Source of the DNA: an uncultured Prevotellaceae bacterium
Lineage (GTDB): Bacteria > Bacteroidota > Bacteroidia > Bacteroidales > Muribaculaceae
Assembly (NCBI GenBank): GCA_900317325.1
Contig: ONGE01000001.1
Coordinates: 1-64,000, forward strand
Length of the DNA: 64,000 nt
Direction: 5' to 3'
Shown: piece by piece, positions 17,973-26,786 of the stretch
Layout of the letters: every line of letters begins with the position of its first letter
How positions within the stretch are numbered: position 1 is the stretch's first letter
The notes under the pieces: model-generated
Told to the model about the DNA's origin: nothing
Seen by the model: only the letters and a program-made list of their open reading frames with translations
Databases searched by the model: none
Translations under genes and position numbers: made by a program

Positions 17973-18013
17973 AATTTAACGAATTAATTGGGTGTCAATC
18001 AATTCGTTAAATT
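17973..18013. terminator. Bidirectional hairpin between convergent genes
   Basis: AATTTAACGAATT (17973-17985) and AATTCGTTAAATT (18001-18013) are perfect 13-bp arms, extended inward by ATTG/CAAT. The hairpin lies between two genes that run toward each other, so it may end both transcripts. Its right arm is part of the right 30-bp direct repeat. Confidence 0.6.
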
Positions 18014-18030
18014 AGTGTAATTCGTAGTTT
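18001..18030 (+). repeat. Right 30-bp direct repeat flanking the BspA-like gene
   Basis: This copy differs from the left copy (12571-12600) at three positions and has the same orientation. Confidence 0.75.
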
Positions 18031-18037
18031 TTTGTAT

Positions 18038-19702
18038 TTATAGGAAGATGAGGAGGAGGACCTGGGCGATGATGACGCGCAGGAACATGCTCAGGGGATA
18101 GACGGCGGCATAGGCGACTGAGGGACGGTCGCTGCCAAGGGTGTCGTTGGCATAGTTCATCGCCATTGGGTTGGCCATGGCGCCGCTGAGCATACCGCAC
18201 ACGGCGGCATAGTCGATGCCCGACAAGCGCAGGGCGAGGGCGCCGACAATCAGCACCGGAATGACGGTAAGCAGGAAACCGGTTCCCACCCACAGCAAGC
18301 CCTCGGGCCGCACGACGGTGGCAAAGAAGTCGGGGCCAGAAGCCAGTCCCAGGCATGCGAGATACAGGGCAAGACCGATGGAGCGCAACATGAGGTTGGC
18401 GCTGGATGTGGTATAGGCATTGACGTGGATGCGTGGGCCGAAAGCGCCGATGAGGATGCCGGCGATGATGGGGCCACCAGCCAGTCCTAACTTGACGGGC
18501 GCCGAGATTCCAGGCAGGGCGATGGGGATGGAGCCGAGAATGAGTCCCAGCGTCATTCCCAGGAATACCGTGATGAGGTTGGGCTCGTCAAGCATCTTGA
18601 CGGCGTTGCCCACCTCCTTCTCGACGTTCTTGATCGCCTCGCGGTGCCCCACGACGATGATGCGGTCGCCCAGCAGCAGTCGCAGGTCGGGCGTGGCCAG
18701 CAGCTGCAGGCCGCCACGGTTCACGCGGCTGATGTTCACGCCGTAGTGTTTGCGCAACCGCAGGCTGCCCAGCTTGCGGCCGTTGATTTCGGGTTTGGTG
18801 ACAAGGATGGCCTGCGAGACAAGTTCGCTGTCGATGGCATTCCAGTCGATGTCGTCGCTGTTCCAGTCGGTGGTCTCCTGCTTGCCGAAGAGCACTTCCA
18901 GCGCCTCGGCGGCATCGTGGTCGCGCATGATGACCAGCAGGCGGTCGTCGCGCATGAGTACCGTGTGGGCCTCGGGGATGGTCACCCGGCCGTCGCGCCA
19001 CAGCCTGGAGATGACAAACTGCCGCGGACTGATGCGCGCCAGGTCACCCACCGTCTTGCCGATGATGCCCTCGTTACGCACCTGATAGGTGGCGATGAAG
19101 GTGTGGTCGGCCTCTTCCTCGCTATCGTCGATAAGGTGGTCGCCAGGACGCACCAGCACCTTGCGCATCAGCGCAAATGCCAGAATCACGCCTATGACAC
19201 CCAACGGATAGGTCACAGCGCAACCCAGGGCGGCACCGCTCTCGGGCCTGTGCATCTGCGCCAAGGTCTGCTGAGCGGCTGCCAGAGCAGGCGTGTTGGT
19301 CGTCGCACCGCACATGATACCCACAGCGTCACTCAGGCTAATATCCATCAACGGCAGCAGCAAGGTGAGCACCGTTCCAACCAGCACCACCGCCAGGGCC
19401 CACAGGTTGAGCGTGAGGCCTGACTTGTGGAACGAGCCGAAGAAGCCCGGTCCCACCTGCAAACCCAAGGCATAGACAAAAAGCACCAGACCGAAATTCT
19501 GGGCGTATTGCAGCATCTTAGCGTCAATCGACACGCCCAAATGGCCCGCCAAAATGCCCAGGAAGAACACGAAAGCGACACCCAGCGACACGCCCAGCAC
19601 CCTGATCTTTCCCAAGGCCAAACCACAGGCACACAGCAGCGACAAGACGACTACCGCCTGCACCGCCGAATGCGTCATGAATATGTCACTGAGCCACTGC
19701 AT
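18038..19702 (-). CDS. AspT/YidE-type transporter with two RCK_C (TrkA-C) domains
   Basis: A 554-residue inner-membrane protein of the aspartate:alanine-exchanger-like family. It has an N-terminal membrane half (VVLSLLCACGLALGKIRVLG, then the conserved GICGATTNTPALAAA-type motif seen here as MCGATTNTPALAAAQ). The central cytoplasmic part holds two TrkA-C-like domains (RNEGIIGKTVGDLARI and KPEINGRKLGSLRLRKHY, each followed by a GDRIIVVG-like end). A second membrane half follows (GMLSGAMANPMAMNYAND). The duplicated layout is typical of the family. The substrate is not predictable. It lies 5 bp downstream of the glycerate kinase gene, suggesting an operon. Confidence 0.88.
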   Translation of the reverse strand: MQWLSDIFMTHSAVQAVVVLSLLCACGLALGKIRVLGVSLGVAFVFFLGILAGHLGVSIDAKMLQYAQNFGLVLFVYALGLQVGPGFFGSFHKSGLTLNLWALAVVLVGTVLTLLLPLMDISLSDAVGIMCGATTNTPALAAAQQTLAQMHRPESGAALGCAVTYPLGVIGVILAFALMRKVLVRPGDHLIDDSEEEADHTFIATYQVRNEGIIGKTVGDLARISPRQFVISRLWRDGRVTIPEAHTVLMRDDRLLVIMRDHDAAEALEVLFGKQETTDWNSDDIDWNAIDSELVSQAILVTKPEINGRKLGSLRLRKHYGVNISRVNRGGLQLLATPDLRLLLGDRIIVVGHREAIKNVEKEVGNAVKMLDEPNLITVFLGMTLGLILGSIPIALPGISAPVKLGLAGGPIIAGILIGAFGPRIHVNAYTTSSANLMLRSIGLALYLACLGLASGPDFFATVVRPEGLLWVGTGFLLTVIPVLIVGALALRLSGIDYAAVCGMLSGAMANPMAMNYANDTLGSDRPSVAYAAVYPLSMFLRVIIAQVLLLIFL

Positions 19703-19707
19703 CTGCT

Positions 19708-20835
19708 CTATAAGTCTTTATCTGATTTCAACGTATTCACTAACTGTTTAACCGCCATGGCCACTCGCATGAGCGTGCCATCATGGTCCATCGCCTCGTC
19801 GAGCGGGAGGCCGTCGCTCACGGCAACCGCAGCTTCCAACCCCGCAGCCCTGGCATCAAAGCCTGGTGCAATCGTGCCACACACAGCAGCCACGGGAACA
19901 CCGCGCTCGCGTGCCATGTCGATCACACAGCCCGGCCCCTTACCCATGAGCGTCTGGGCGTCGAGACAACCCTCGCCGGTGATGACCAGGTCGGCACCGT
20001 CCAGAGCCTCATTCATCCCATTATGCTCAAGGATATAAGGCCCGCCGGGCAACAACTCGCAATCCAGCAGGTGCATCATCAGCGCCGGGATGCCACCGGC
20101 AGCGCCGCAACCGGCACGGTCGGCGATTTCCTTGCCGACCAGGGCCGCCACATGGGCCAGACCGCGATCAAGCTGCTCGACCTGAGCGGGCGAAGCCCCT
20201 TTCTGCGGCGCATAGACATGGGCCGAGCCACGCTCGCCGCACAACGGATTGTCCACATCGGTCACCAGGGTGAAACGGCAGTCGAGCACAGTCGGCGGAA
20301 TGCCCAAGGTCTCGATTCGGGCAATTCTCTCCAGAGATTCCCCGCAGGGATAGAGATGATGACCATCGGCATCCAGAAATTCGGCACCCAGGGCACACAT
20401 GATGCCCATTGCCGCGTCACAAGTCGCCGAGCCGCCCAGCCCCAGCACGATGTGACGGCTACCACGCTCCATGGCGTCGCGCATCATCAGCCCCGTGCCC
20501 AGGGTGCTTGCCCGCATCACGTCGCGCGCATCATCAGGCACCAGAGCCAAGCCGCTGGCGGCTGCCACCTCGATGAGCGCCGTGCCGTCGTCACACAGGA
20601 AATAACGGGCATTGACCGGCGGCAGTTGCATCAACGGAGCCACCGCCATCATATCAATCCATTCACCCTGACGTCCTTCGGCCAGCACCACGGTCGTACC
20701 GTCGCCACCGTCGGCCACGGGGACACTTACCGCCCGAACACCATCAAGACCGCACAAGACATCTTGTGCGGCCCCGTTGAGTTGTTGAGACGTGGCCGAG
20801 CCTTTGAATTTGTCAAACGCCAGAACGACCTTCAT
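19708..20835 (-). CDS. Glycerate kinase
   Basis: The start was set at the ATG at 20835 (MKVVLAFDKFKGSATSQQ). The 375-residue protein matches the GlxK/GarK family, which phosphorylates D-glycerate with ATP, usually at the 2-position. Visible motifs are DKFKGS near the N-terminus, VADGGDGT, LGLGGSATCDAAMGI, TDVDNPLCG, GAAGGIPAL and ITGEGCLDAQT. Length is normal. It precedes the AspT-like transporter by 5 bp, so joint use of a small organic acid is a plausible but unproven idea. Confidence 0.9.
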   Translation of the reverse strand: MKVVLAFDKFKGSATSQQLNGAAQDVLCGLDGVRAVSVPVADGGDGTTVVLAEGRQGEWIDMMAVAPLMQLPPVNARYFLCDDGTALIEVAAASGLALVPDDARDVMRASTLGTGLMMRDAMERGSRHIVLGLGGSATCDAAMGIMCALGAEFLDADGHHLYPCGESLERIARIETLGIPPTVLDCRFTLVTDVDNPLCGERGSAHVYAPQKGASPAQVEQLDRGLAHVAALVGKEIADRAGCGAAGGIPALMMHLLDCELLPGGPYILEHNGMNEALDGADLVITGEGCLDAQTLMGKGPGCVIDMARERGVPVAAVCGTIAPGFDARAAGLEAAVAVSDGLPLDEAMDHDGTLMRVAMAVKQLVNTLKSDKDL

Positions 20836-20877
20836 GGGAAACAAAGGGTAGCCCCTCTCAAACCTGATTGTTAACGC

Positions 20878-21765
20878 TTAATCCACCTTGATGACAAGGA
20901 AATTGGACTTTTCCCAGAAACGGCCCGCATTCAAGATGTGCAGCGTCTTGGTTCCGCCGTTGTCCACAATCTCGTAAGAGTCCTTGGGATGGTTGGTCAT
21001 CAGTTGCGCCTTATTGCTGTGCAAGGGTATCTCGCTAAGGGTGCGGCGGTCGGCCTTGGTGAAATAAGACCTCTCGTAGTCACCCTGCAGGATCTTGGTC
21101 TTGCGCAGGAAGCCCGTTTCGATGATCTTGTTGGCCTTGAGTTCCTTCTTGGAACCGACGACATAGTAGCAGGTGTTCAGGTTGTTCACCTCGTTGGTGA
21201 GTTGCTTGGACTCCTCTTGAGCCACCTCTTTCTCCTTGACGACAGCCTTGTTGACTGTATTCAGCGAGTCGACGCTCTGGTTCAGATTCTTGATCTGGAT
21301 GTGAGCGGCAGCCAGTTGCTCGGTCAAGTTGTTGATGGTCTTCTGCTGTTGCTCAAGCTGCTGCTTGAGGTTGGCAATGGACTTCTCCATCGAGGTATTG
21401 TAGTTGGTGGACTGCTTGAGGCGCTTCTCCAGGTCCTCGAGGCGCTTCTTGTGCTTGTTGATCGACTGCTGGATGAGAACGATGTCGTCACGCAGCTGTT
21501 TCTTGCGGTCGGGGGTTTCACCACTCAGGTTGTTGACCGACACGATGTCCTCCAACTCCTTGATTTGCGCCATACCGTCGGCGATGTCACCCATCAGTTG
21601 CATGAGGCTGTCTTTCTCGGCGTTGGCCGTGTTGATCGAGTCTTGGAGGACCGCATTAATGGAATCCTGACGCAGGGCCTCCTGCTCCAACTGGTTAGAG
21701 CGCTTGCAGGACGGCATCAAAGCCAGACCGATCATCAGCAGTACTAAATATGAAATCTTCTTCAT
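20878..21765 (-). CDS. Coiled-coil lipoprotein of unknown function
   Basis: A 295-residue protein with a lipoprotein signal (VLLMIGLALMPSCKRS, Cys at about residue 20). Residues about 25-200 form a long coiled coil rich in Gln, Lys, Glu and Leu (KHKKRLEDLEKRLKQSTNYN). A compact C-terminal domain follows with CYYVVGSKKELKANKII and a final LHILNAGRFWEKSNFLVIKV. Proteins of this shape are common in Bacteroidales, but I know no assigned function; a periplasmic or envelope structural role is a guess. It follows rsmI on the same strand after 60 bp. Confidence 0.8.
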   Translation of the reverse strand: MKKISYLVLLMIGLALMPSCKRSNQLEQEALRQDSINAVLQDSINTANAEKDSLMQLMGDIADGMAQIKELEDIVSVNNLSGETPDRKKQLRDDIVLIQQSINKHKKRLEDLEKRLKQSTNYNTSMEKSIANLKQQLEQQQKTINNLTEQLAAAHIQIKNLNQSVDSLNTVNKAVVKEKEVAQEESKQLTNEVNNLNTCYYVVGSKKELKANKIIETGFLRKTKILQGDYERSYFTKADRRTLSEIPLHSNKAQLMTNHPKDSYEIVDNGGTKTLHILNAGRFWEKSNFLVIKVD

Positions 21766-21825
21766 ACCTATTTGTTTTTTTTAGTTTGTTTTCTATTTTG
21801 ACTTAAAGTGCTATTGTTCTTTTAC

Positions 21826-22569
21826 TTAACCATCGGGCAGGGACTTCTTGCCCTTGAAAGCGGCATATTTGTCGACCCGGGCAGCGGTTACCGGCGGGCA
21901 TCCCGCCACGATAATCACGATCTCGCCACGAGGGGCATTGGCGGTGAAATACTCCACCAGCTCGCCCAGCGTGCCGTTGTGGGTCGTGTTGTGGAGCTTG
22001 CTGATCTCGCGCACCACACTCGCCTCGCGCTCGTCGCCGAAGGTCTCGGCAAACTGTTGCAAGGTCTTCAACAAGCGCATCGGCGACTCGTAGAACACCA
22101 TTGTCAACTGCTGCGACTTGAGTTCCTCAAGACGAGTGGCACGGCCCTTCTTCGGCGGCAGGAAGCCTTCAAACACAAAGCGGTCACACGGCAGCCCCGA
22201 ATTGACCAGCGCGGGCACGAATGCCGTTGCTCCTGGCAGCGTCTCGACTTCAATCCCACGACGACGGCACTCCCTCGAGAGCAAGAAACCCGGGTCGCTG
22301 ATGCCCGGCGTGCCGGCATCCGAAATCAAAGCCATCACCGCCCCACCCTCGAGCTGGTCGGCCACGGCGGCCACCGCCTCGTGCTCGTTGAACTTGTGGT
22401 GGCTGCGCATGGGGGTGCTGATGTCGAAGTGCTTGAGCAGGACGCCGCTGGTGCGGGTATCCTCGGCCAGCACGATGTCAACGGTGTTCAGCACCTCGAT
22501 GGCTCGGGGAGTCATGTCCCCAAGATTACCCACCGGCGTCGGCACTATGTATAACTTGCCTGTTGACAT
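21826..22569 (-). CDS. rsmI: 16S rRNA (cytidine1402-2'-O)-methyltransferase
   Basis: RsmI methylates the ribose of C1402 in the 30S P site using S-adenosylmethionine. The 247-residue protein contains the family blocks LYIVPTPVGNLGDMTPRAI, VLAEDTRTSGVLLKHF, LISDAGTPGISDPGFLL, LPGATAFVPALVNSGL and FYESPMRLL. The C-terminal helix-turn region of long RsmI forms is reduced, and the protein ends after a short basic stretch. It lies 17 bp downstream of the acidic-protein gene. Confidence 0.94.
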   Translation of the reverse strand: MSTGKLYIVPTPVGNLGDMTPRAIEVLNTVDIVLAEDTRTSGVLLKHFDISTPMRSHHKFNEHEAVAAVADQLEGGAVMALISDAGTPGISDPGFLLSRECRRRGIEVETLPGATAFVPALVNSGLPCDRFVFEGFLPPKKGRATRLEELKSQQLTMVFYESPMRLLKTLQQFAETFGDEREASVVREISKLHNTTHNGTLGELVEYFTANAPRGEIVIIVAGCPPVTAARVDKYAAFKGKKSLPDG

Positions 22570-22585
22570 CGTCTTGAATCACTGA

Positions 22586-23599
22586 TTATGACTGGAAATG
22601 GTTGCGCACAATCTCCATGAAGTCCTGGACATCCTGATTGTCGCGGTCCCAATGCAGCTGACTGAAGAAATACAGCTCGGCGTTGCCATAGCTGGTCATC
22701 ATCTCGATATGCTCGATAGCGGTATTCATTGCACTGGCACTACCGGCGAACAGCTCACGCTGGAAACGGAAACGGTCGTTCACCGAGAAGGCCTTGCGGA
22801 TGTCTTTGGACAGGTGGCGCTGCAGTTTCTGGTCAACGCGCAGCGGCTCGACAGGTTCCGGGAACTCGGTGGGAACGGGAGGCTGAGGCATCTCTTCCTC
22901 GGGTTCGGGCACGGCAACGTCGGGGGCCTCGATGAACTCGACAGTGATGTCAGGCTCATCATCGGCCTCGGGAAGCAGTGCGGGATCGGGTTCGGGAACA
23001 GGCTCGTCGCTAGTATCTACAGGAGGCCTGAAAATGGGAGGCTTCACCGTCTCGGGCGGTTCCGGGGTGACCGGAGCGGCAACAGGTGCTACTGGAGCGA
23101 CGGGCTCTGCTGCTACAGGCTCCTCGTCGGGGGCCTCGATGAACTCGACGGTGATGTCATCGTCGGGCTCACGGTCTTCGACAGGCACCTTGTCGGGCTC
23201 GACAGGCACATGCTGGGGCTCCTCATAGTCAAGCGTGAAGACTTCCTTGAACTCCTCGCCGTTCTCGTGTTGCCACGTCTCGTCGGCGTCGTAGTCGTCC
23301 TCGGGAAGGTGCTCTTGGGCGGCCGGTTGCTCTGAAACCTCAGAGGGCTCAGAGATCTCAGAGAACTCGGAGGACACGACGGTCTCGGAGGGGGCAGCGG
23401 GCTGCTCGGTGGCAGCGGGTGCCTCGGCTGCAGGCAGCGTCACGCCGCACATCTCGGCCAGCTCTTTCACCTTGCGCTTGATTTTATCGGTAATGACATC
23501 GGGCGTGTTCTCCTCACCCAAGCGACGGGTAACGAGCATCAAGCCCTCTATCTCATACACATGAGACAGCATTTTCTCTATCGACATATTCATAATCAT
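22586..23599 (-). CDS. Acidic Pro/Glu-rich protein, conserved Bacteroidales type
   Basis: A 337-residue cytoplasmic protein in three parts: an N-terminal helical region (MSIEKMLSHVYEIEGLMLV), a long Glu/Pro/Ala/Val-rich linker (about residues 55-250) with two nearly identical segments around DDITVEFIEAPDEEP, and a conserved C-terminal domain (DIRKAFSVNDRFRFQRELF and WDRDNQDVQDFMEIVRNHF). The ends resemble a widespread Bacteroidetes hypothetical family; the function is unknown to me. Three in-frame ATGs (23599, 23593, 23587) are possible starts. Confidence 0.8.
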   Translation of the reverse strand: MIMNMSIEKMLSHVYEIEGLMLVTRRLGEENTPDVITDKIKRKVKELAEMCGVTLPAAEAPAATEQPAAPSETVVSSEFSEISEPSEVSEQPAAQEHLPEDDYDADETWQHENGEEFKEVFTLDYEEPQHVPVEPDKVPVEDREPDDDITVEFIEAPDEEPVAAEPVAPVAPVAAPVTPEPPETVKPPIFRPPVDTSDEPVPEPDPALLPEADDEPDITVEFIEAPDVAVPEPEEEMPQPPVPTEFPEPVEPLRVDQKLQRHLSKDIRKAFSVNDRFRFQRELFAGSASAMNTAIEHIEMMTSYGNAELYFFSQLHWDRDNQDVQDFMEIVRNHFQS

Positions 23600-23685
23600 C
23601 TATTATATAGTTGCTTAGCTTGGTATTACCAAGGCGTTGCCTTACATTCAACCTGCAAGTTTAGGCATTTTTTTTGAAACACCAA

Positions 23686-25131
23686 CTATTTTCCCTCAAA
23701 AAGATTGCACAAGAAAGTGCCGATCTGCTCCTTGACACTGGACTGTGAACAAGTGAAGTTATTGACCAGCACGGCAAAAACGTAGCGCGGCTCATCGGCG
23801 GGATAATACCCCACAAAGCAACGCACATGGCGCATGCTGCCCGACTTGAGCACGATGCGGCTGCTCAACGGGTTGTTCTCCAGCGTCTTGCCAACGCGGT
23901 CCGAAGCGGTGGGCATGAGGTCACACAAGCGCACACCGTCGAAACGGCGATGCGCCATCATCGACAGCATGTCGCCAAAGAAGTTGACCGACGCTTTGTT
24001 GGCACGGGCCAGACCGCTGCCGTCACGCATGAACAGTGGCTCGGTGTCAACACCCTGCAGCTCAAGCCAATGCTTGACGGCATTCACGCCGATGGCATCC
24101 AGATCAGACGGCATCTCACCCAGGCCCCTTGTTTCGTAGTCGCGGGCACCGATGGCACGCAGCAGCGCGTGGGCAAACATATTGTCGCTGCGGTCCAGCA
24201 GCGAGGTGATGATTTCGGTGAGTTCGGGAGACTTATGGAGCACGAGCAGCGAGCGCTCGGCCTGGGAAACATTGTCGCAGGCGGCAGCATCAAAGTCATA
24301 GTGGATGCCGCTGTGCAGCAACGCTCGCTCCACACTGTCGACCAGCATGGGAGCCGGCGTGGGATTGGCATAGGTGTTACCGTAGCTCTTGGCGGTCGTT
24401 TCGCCCGTGAGCACCAGGGCGGGAACACTGTAGTCCATATAAGGAGTGATGGCGTTGCGGCCACGGCTGCCGCGACAACGGCTGATGACCTTCAAACCAG
24501 GGACAGGAGGGCAGAACGACGATTTCGACACGCGACCACGCCCGTCAAACGTATAGCTGACCTTCACCAGGTTATCGTGGAAGCTCAAGGCATGGACAGC
24601 GGCGCCGTAGTCGTAGGCCAGGTCGCCCACGTCCCAATCCTCGTCGTAGTAAGGATAGCCATAGTAGCTGTCGTCGCCCACAACAGTGCCCTCGACACGG
24701 GTGATGCCGCGCGCCTTCAGCGCCTCGATGATCTCGGCAACGATGTTAGGCTGATTGGGCAGGAACACCGAGCCTATCGTCGGGTCGCCAAGTCCACGGA
24801 TGACGATATTGCCCTTGAAAACGCCATCGCTGACCACGCCGTCGAGATATACCGGTGTCTCGAAGCGGAAATGCGGTCCCAGCAGGCCCAGTGCTGCCGA
24901 CGAGACCACCGTCTTCATCGTCGAGGCGGTGATATTGGCCTGTTCGGGACGATAGCTGGCGATCGACTTGGCCGAATCCAGATCAATGACCTGCACACCC
25001 ACCGAAGCATAGCGCAACGAACTGTGGGACACGAACTTGTTGACAGCCTCCTGGGGCGTATAGGATGCCATGAGCTGCGACACCGCAGCGACGGCGGCAA
25101 TGAGAAATAAGGAGATTCGTTTCATTGTCAT
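23686..25131 (-). CDS. dacB: D-alanyl-D-alanine carboxypeptidase/endopeptidase, PBP4 type
   Basis: A 481-residue S13-family penicillin-binding protein with a signal peptide (RISLFLIAAVAAVSQLMASY). The serine nucleophile motif STMK is at 70-73, the SDN motif in DRSDNMFAHALL, and the KSG triad motif in VLKSGSMRHVRCFVGY. It trims or cleaves peptidoglycan cross-links in the periplasm. The start at 25131 was chosen because its ATG overlaps the TGA of the upstream gene (ATGA), which indicates translational coupling. A second ATG lies two codons later. Confidence 0.93.
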   Translation of the reverse strand: MTMKRISLFLIAAVAAVSQLMASYTPQEAVNKFVSHSSLRYASVGVQVIDLDSAKSIASYRPEQANITASTMKTVVSSAALGLLGPHFRFETPVYLDGVVSDGVFKGNIVIRGLGDPTIGSVFLPNQPNIVAEIIEALKARGITRVEGTVVGDDSYYGYPYYDEDWDVGDLAYDYGAAVHALSFHDNLVKVSYTFDGRGRVSKSSFCPPVPGLKVISRCRGSRGRNAITPYMDYSVPALVLTGETTAKSYGNTYANPTPAPMLVDSVERALLHSGIHYDFDAAACDNVSQAERSLLVLHKSPELTEIITSLLDRSDNMFAHALLRAIGARDYETRGLGEMPSDLDAIGVNAVKHWLELQGVDTEPLFMRDGSGLARANKASVNFFGDMLSMMAHRRFDGVRLCDLMPTASDRVGKTLENNPLSSRIVLKSGSMRHVRCFVGYYPADEPRYVFAVLVNNFTCSQSSVKEQIGTFLCNLFEGK

Positions 25132-25478
25132 CTTTTTTTGCGTTGATAGGAATTGGGGCGACGTTTCATGTAACGCCTCCACGCATACATCGGGCGGGAC
25201 TCCAGGTAATTCAAGTTGCGCTGGTTGGCGTAGGCCTCGCGCTCAAACGAGATATTCCTGTAGGCATTGCCGCGCATGGGCAGCCTTACCAGCCATTCCA
25301 GCAAATAGGCGATATAGAAGAACACGAACAGCATCTCACGCTGCTGCGCCGAGTGGATGCGCTCGTGGTTCATCAGCTCCTCGCTCAAGTAGACGCCGGG
25401 ATGCACAAACAGCAGCCCCAGCAGGTTGATGGCCGTGAATCCCTTGAATGGCAATATCGTGGTCCGCACAATTTTCAC
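25128..25478 (-). CDS. Small HExxH membrane-associated protein
   Basis: A 116-residue protein that begins at a GTG codon (25478). The central NHERIHSAQQREML contains an HExxH zinc-binding motif, followed by a hydrophobic segment (LFVFFYIAYLLEWLVRL) and FEREAYANQRNLNYL, where a Glu could be the third ligand. The arrangement is that of very small zinc-peptidase-like proteins common in Bacteroidetes. Whether it is catalytic is unknown. It is coupled to dacB through an ATGA overlap, pointing to an envelope role. Confidence 0.8.
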   Translation of the reverse strand: MKIVRTTILPFKGFTAINLLGLLFVHPGVYLSEELMNHERIHSAQQREMLFVFFYIAYLLEWLVRLPMRGNAYRNISFEREAYANQRNLNYLESRPMYAWRRYMKRRPNSYQRKKR

Positions 25479-25483
25479 AGCCG

Positions 25484-25491
25484 CAAAGATA
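25484..25491 (-). promoter_or_regulatory. -7 element upstream of the HExxH gene
   Basis: TATCTTTG on the minus strand, just upstream of the GTG start at 25478. No good -33 element is seen. If used, the transcript would have almost no leader, which might mean the true start lies downstream. Confidence 0.4.
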
Positions 25492-25631
25492 CAACTTTTT
25501 CTTGAATCACATTCCTCCCAACAACCCTATGCCTATACTGCCATCACCGTACCAAGACTATGAGAAACCGCCACAGTTACCTTGTTTTTGATGAAAAAAG
25601 GGCAAAAAACTATAATTTATTGCCGATTTTA

Positions 25632-25661
25632 TTGTCAAGAAAACAAATTGCAGTATCTTTG
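25632..25661 (+). promoter_or_regulatory. Promoter of the ECF-S-like gene
   Basis: TTG (25632-25634) and TATCTTTG (25654-25661) are separated by 19 nt. The start codon of the next gene is 42 bp further on. Confidence 0.6.
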
Positions 25662-25702
25662 TCGCTTAAGATAACACTAACAACCACAAATCAAGCCACA
25701 TT

Positions 25703-26281
25703 ATGCAAAGTGCGGTAAAATTAATCGGATTAGCACTGATATATGCTCTCGCCTTCGTCCTTGTCGAGGTTTTCGCCGGCATGCACCCCTACGCATGGAC
25801 CTATAGCGCTGTACCCGCTGCCCTGATTGCAGCATGGCCCTATTTCAAGCTGTGTGAACGTTACCCGTTGCCGGGCATTGCCATGTTGTGCGCCATCCTC
25901 CTGCTGATGGTCAACTTCCTCATCGGCCAGGGCCATGAGATTTTTGCCATCGGATGCCTCGTGCTCGGGTTTATCGCCGAGGGTTTACGCAAGCTGTGGG
26001 GGAACTACCGCGGTCGCAAGGGCACCATCGCCAGCTATGCTGTCCTGTCGCTCATGCCGTTCACCAAGACCTGCGTCTGGTGGATTGACTTCGACATTGC
26101 CAAGGAGATGAACATCCCCAACTACCTCGACGTGTACTATGCGACCCATGGCCGCATGCTCAACTTCGACATCCTGGCAACCATGATTGTCGTCACGCTC
26201 GTGCTTGCCGTGGGCATCATGTGGTTATTAACCCGCAATTGGAACCCGCGCGAGCAATACCACGTCATCATCGAGGACTAA
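25703..26281 (+). CDS. Integral membrane protein, MptD/Trep_Strep-like (possible ECF S component)
   Basis: A 192-residue protein with five or six hydrophobic segments: LIGLALIYALAFVLVEVFAG, the YTYSAVPAALIAAWPYF-like second segment, IAMLCAILLLMVNFLIG, IFAIGCLVLGFIAEGL and a C-terminal TMIVVTLVLAVGIMWLL. Size and layout fit substrate-binding S components of energy-coupling transporters of the MptD type. No ATPase or T component lies nearby, so the assignment is tentative and the substrate unknown. Confidence 0.6.
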   Translation: MQSAVKLIGLALIYALAFVLVEVFAGMHPYAWTYSAVPAALIAAWPYFKLCERYPLPGIAMLCAILLLMVNFLIGQGHEIFAIGCLVLGFIAEGLRKLWGNYRGRKGTIASYAVLSLMPFTKTCVWWIDFDIAKEMNIPNYLDVYYATHGRMLNFDILATMIVVTLVLAVGIMWLLTRNWNPREQYHVIIED

Positions 26282-26303
26282 AATCCTCTTTACAGTATAC
26301 ACA

Positions 26304-26337
26304 CGGGGCAAGAGAGCTGTTCTCCTGCCCCGTTTTT
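26304..26337 (+). terminator. Intrinsic terminator
   Basis: CGGGGCA(A)GAGA and TCTC(C)TGCCCCG form a strong stem (26304-26332), followed by TTTTT (26333-26337), 22 bp after the membrane-protein gene. Confidence 0.85.
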
Positions 26338-26426
26338 CATTGTCTGGCACATATTCACAACACTCAAATTCACAGCGACTTAGCTATGCCTTGAAATGTT
26401 TTTTCAAAAAAAATCGGGCAAAACTC

Positions 26427-26456
26427 TTGCAGGTATCAAAAAAAGCAGTACCTTTG
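26427..26456 (+). promoter_or_regulatory. Promoter of tRNA-Ser
   Basis: TTG (26427-26429), 19 nt, then TACCTTTG (26449-26456). The tRNA begins 35 bp downstream. Confidence 0.65.
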
Positions 26457-26490
26457 CAGTCGCTATTGAAAATACTTTCAGCTAGCTTCC

Positions 26491-26577
26491 GGAGAGGTGG
26501 GTGAGTGGCTGAAACCAGCAGTTTGCTAAACTGCCGTAGGGGTAACTCTACCGCAAGTTCGAATCTTGTCCTCTCCG
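26491..26577 (+). tRNA. tRNA-Ser, anticodon GCU
   Basis: The acceptor arms GGAGAGG (26491-26497) and CCTCTCC (26570-26576) pair, followed by the discriminator G. The anticodon stem GCAGT/ACTGC encloses the loop TTGCTAA, whose central GCT reads AGC/AGU serine codons. A long variable arm (GTAGGGGTAACTCTAC) marks a class II tRNA, and the T arm GTTCGAATC is present. The CCA end is not encoded. Confidence 0.95.
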
Positions 26578-26701
26578 CCTTTGAACAACCGACCGCGACA
26601 GCGGTTGGTTTTTTTGTTATAGGGGTGTCGCCGAGTTTACTCGAGCGCTCCCCTATAACAAAGCAACCAAAAGATTGCGCAGCAATCGGTTGTTCAAAGG
26701 C
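26577..26701. repeat. Fold-back element with nested hairpins after tRNA-Ser
   Basis: The outer arms GCCTTTGAACAACCGA (26577-26592) and TCGGTTGTTCAAAGGC (26686-26701) are a perfect 16-bp inverted repeat. Inside lie AACCGACCGC/GCGGTTGGTT (26587-26610), followed by a T-run that can end the tRNA transcript, and a second 12-bp stem TTGTTATAGGGG/CCCCTATAACAA. The left outer arm starts at the last base of the tRNA. Open frames across it in both directions are consequences of the repeat, not genes. Confidence 0.75.
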
Positions 26702-26786
26702 AGCGCCCCCGCGGGAGCGCACAAGATGCACGAAGTGAATCTTGTCGCACCCGCTGCTCGCGCACTCACATTCTAAATCAAAGAAA

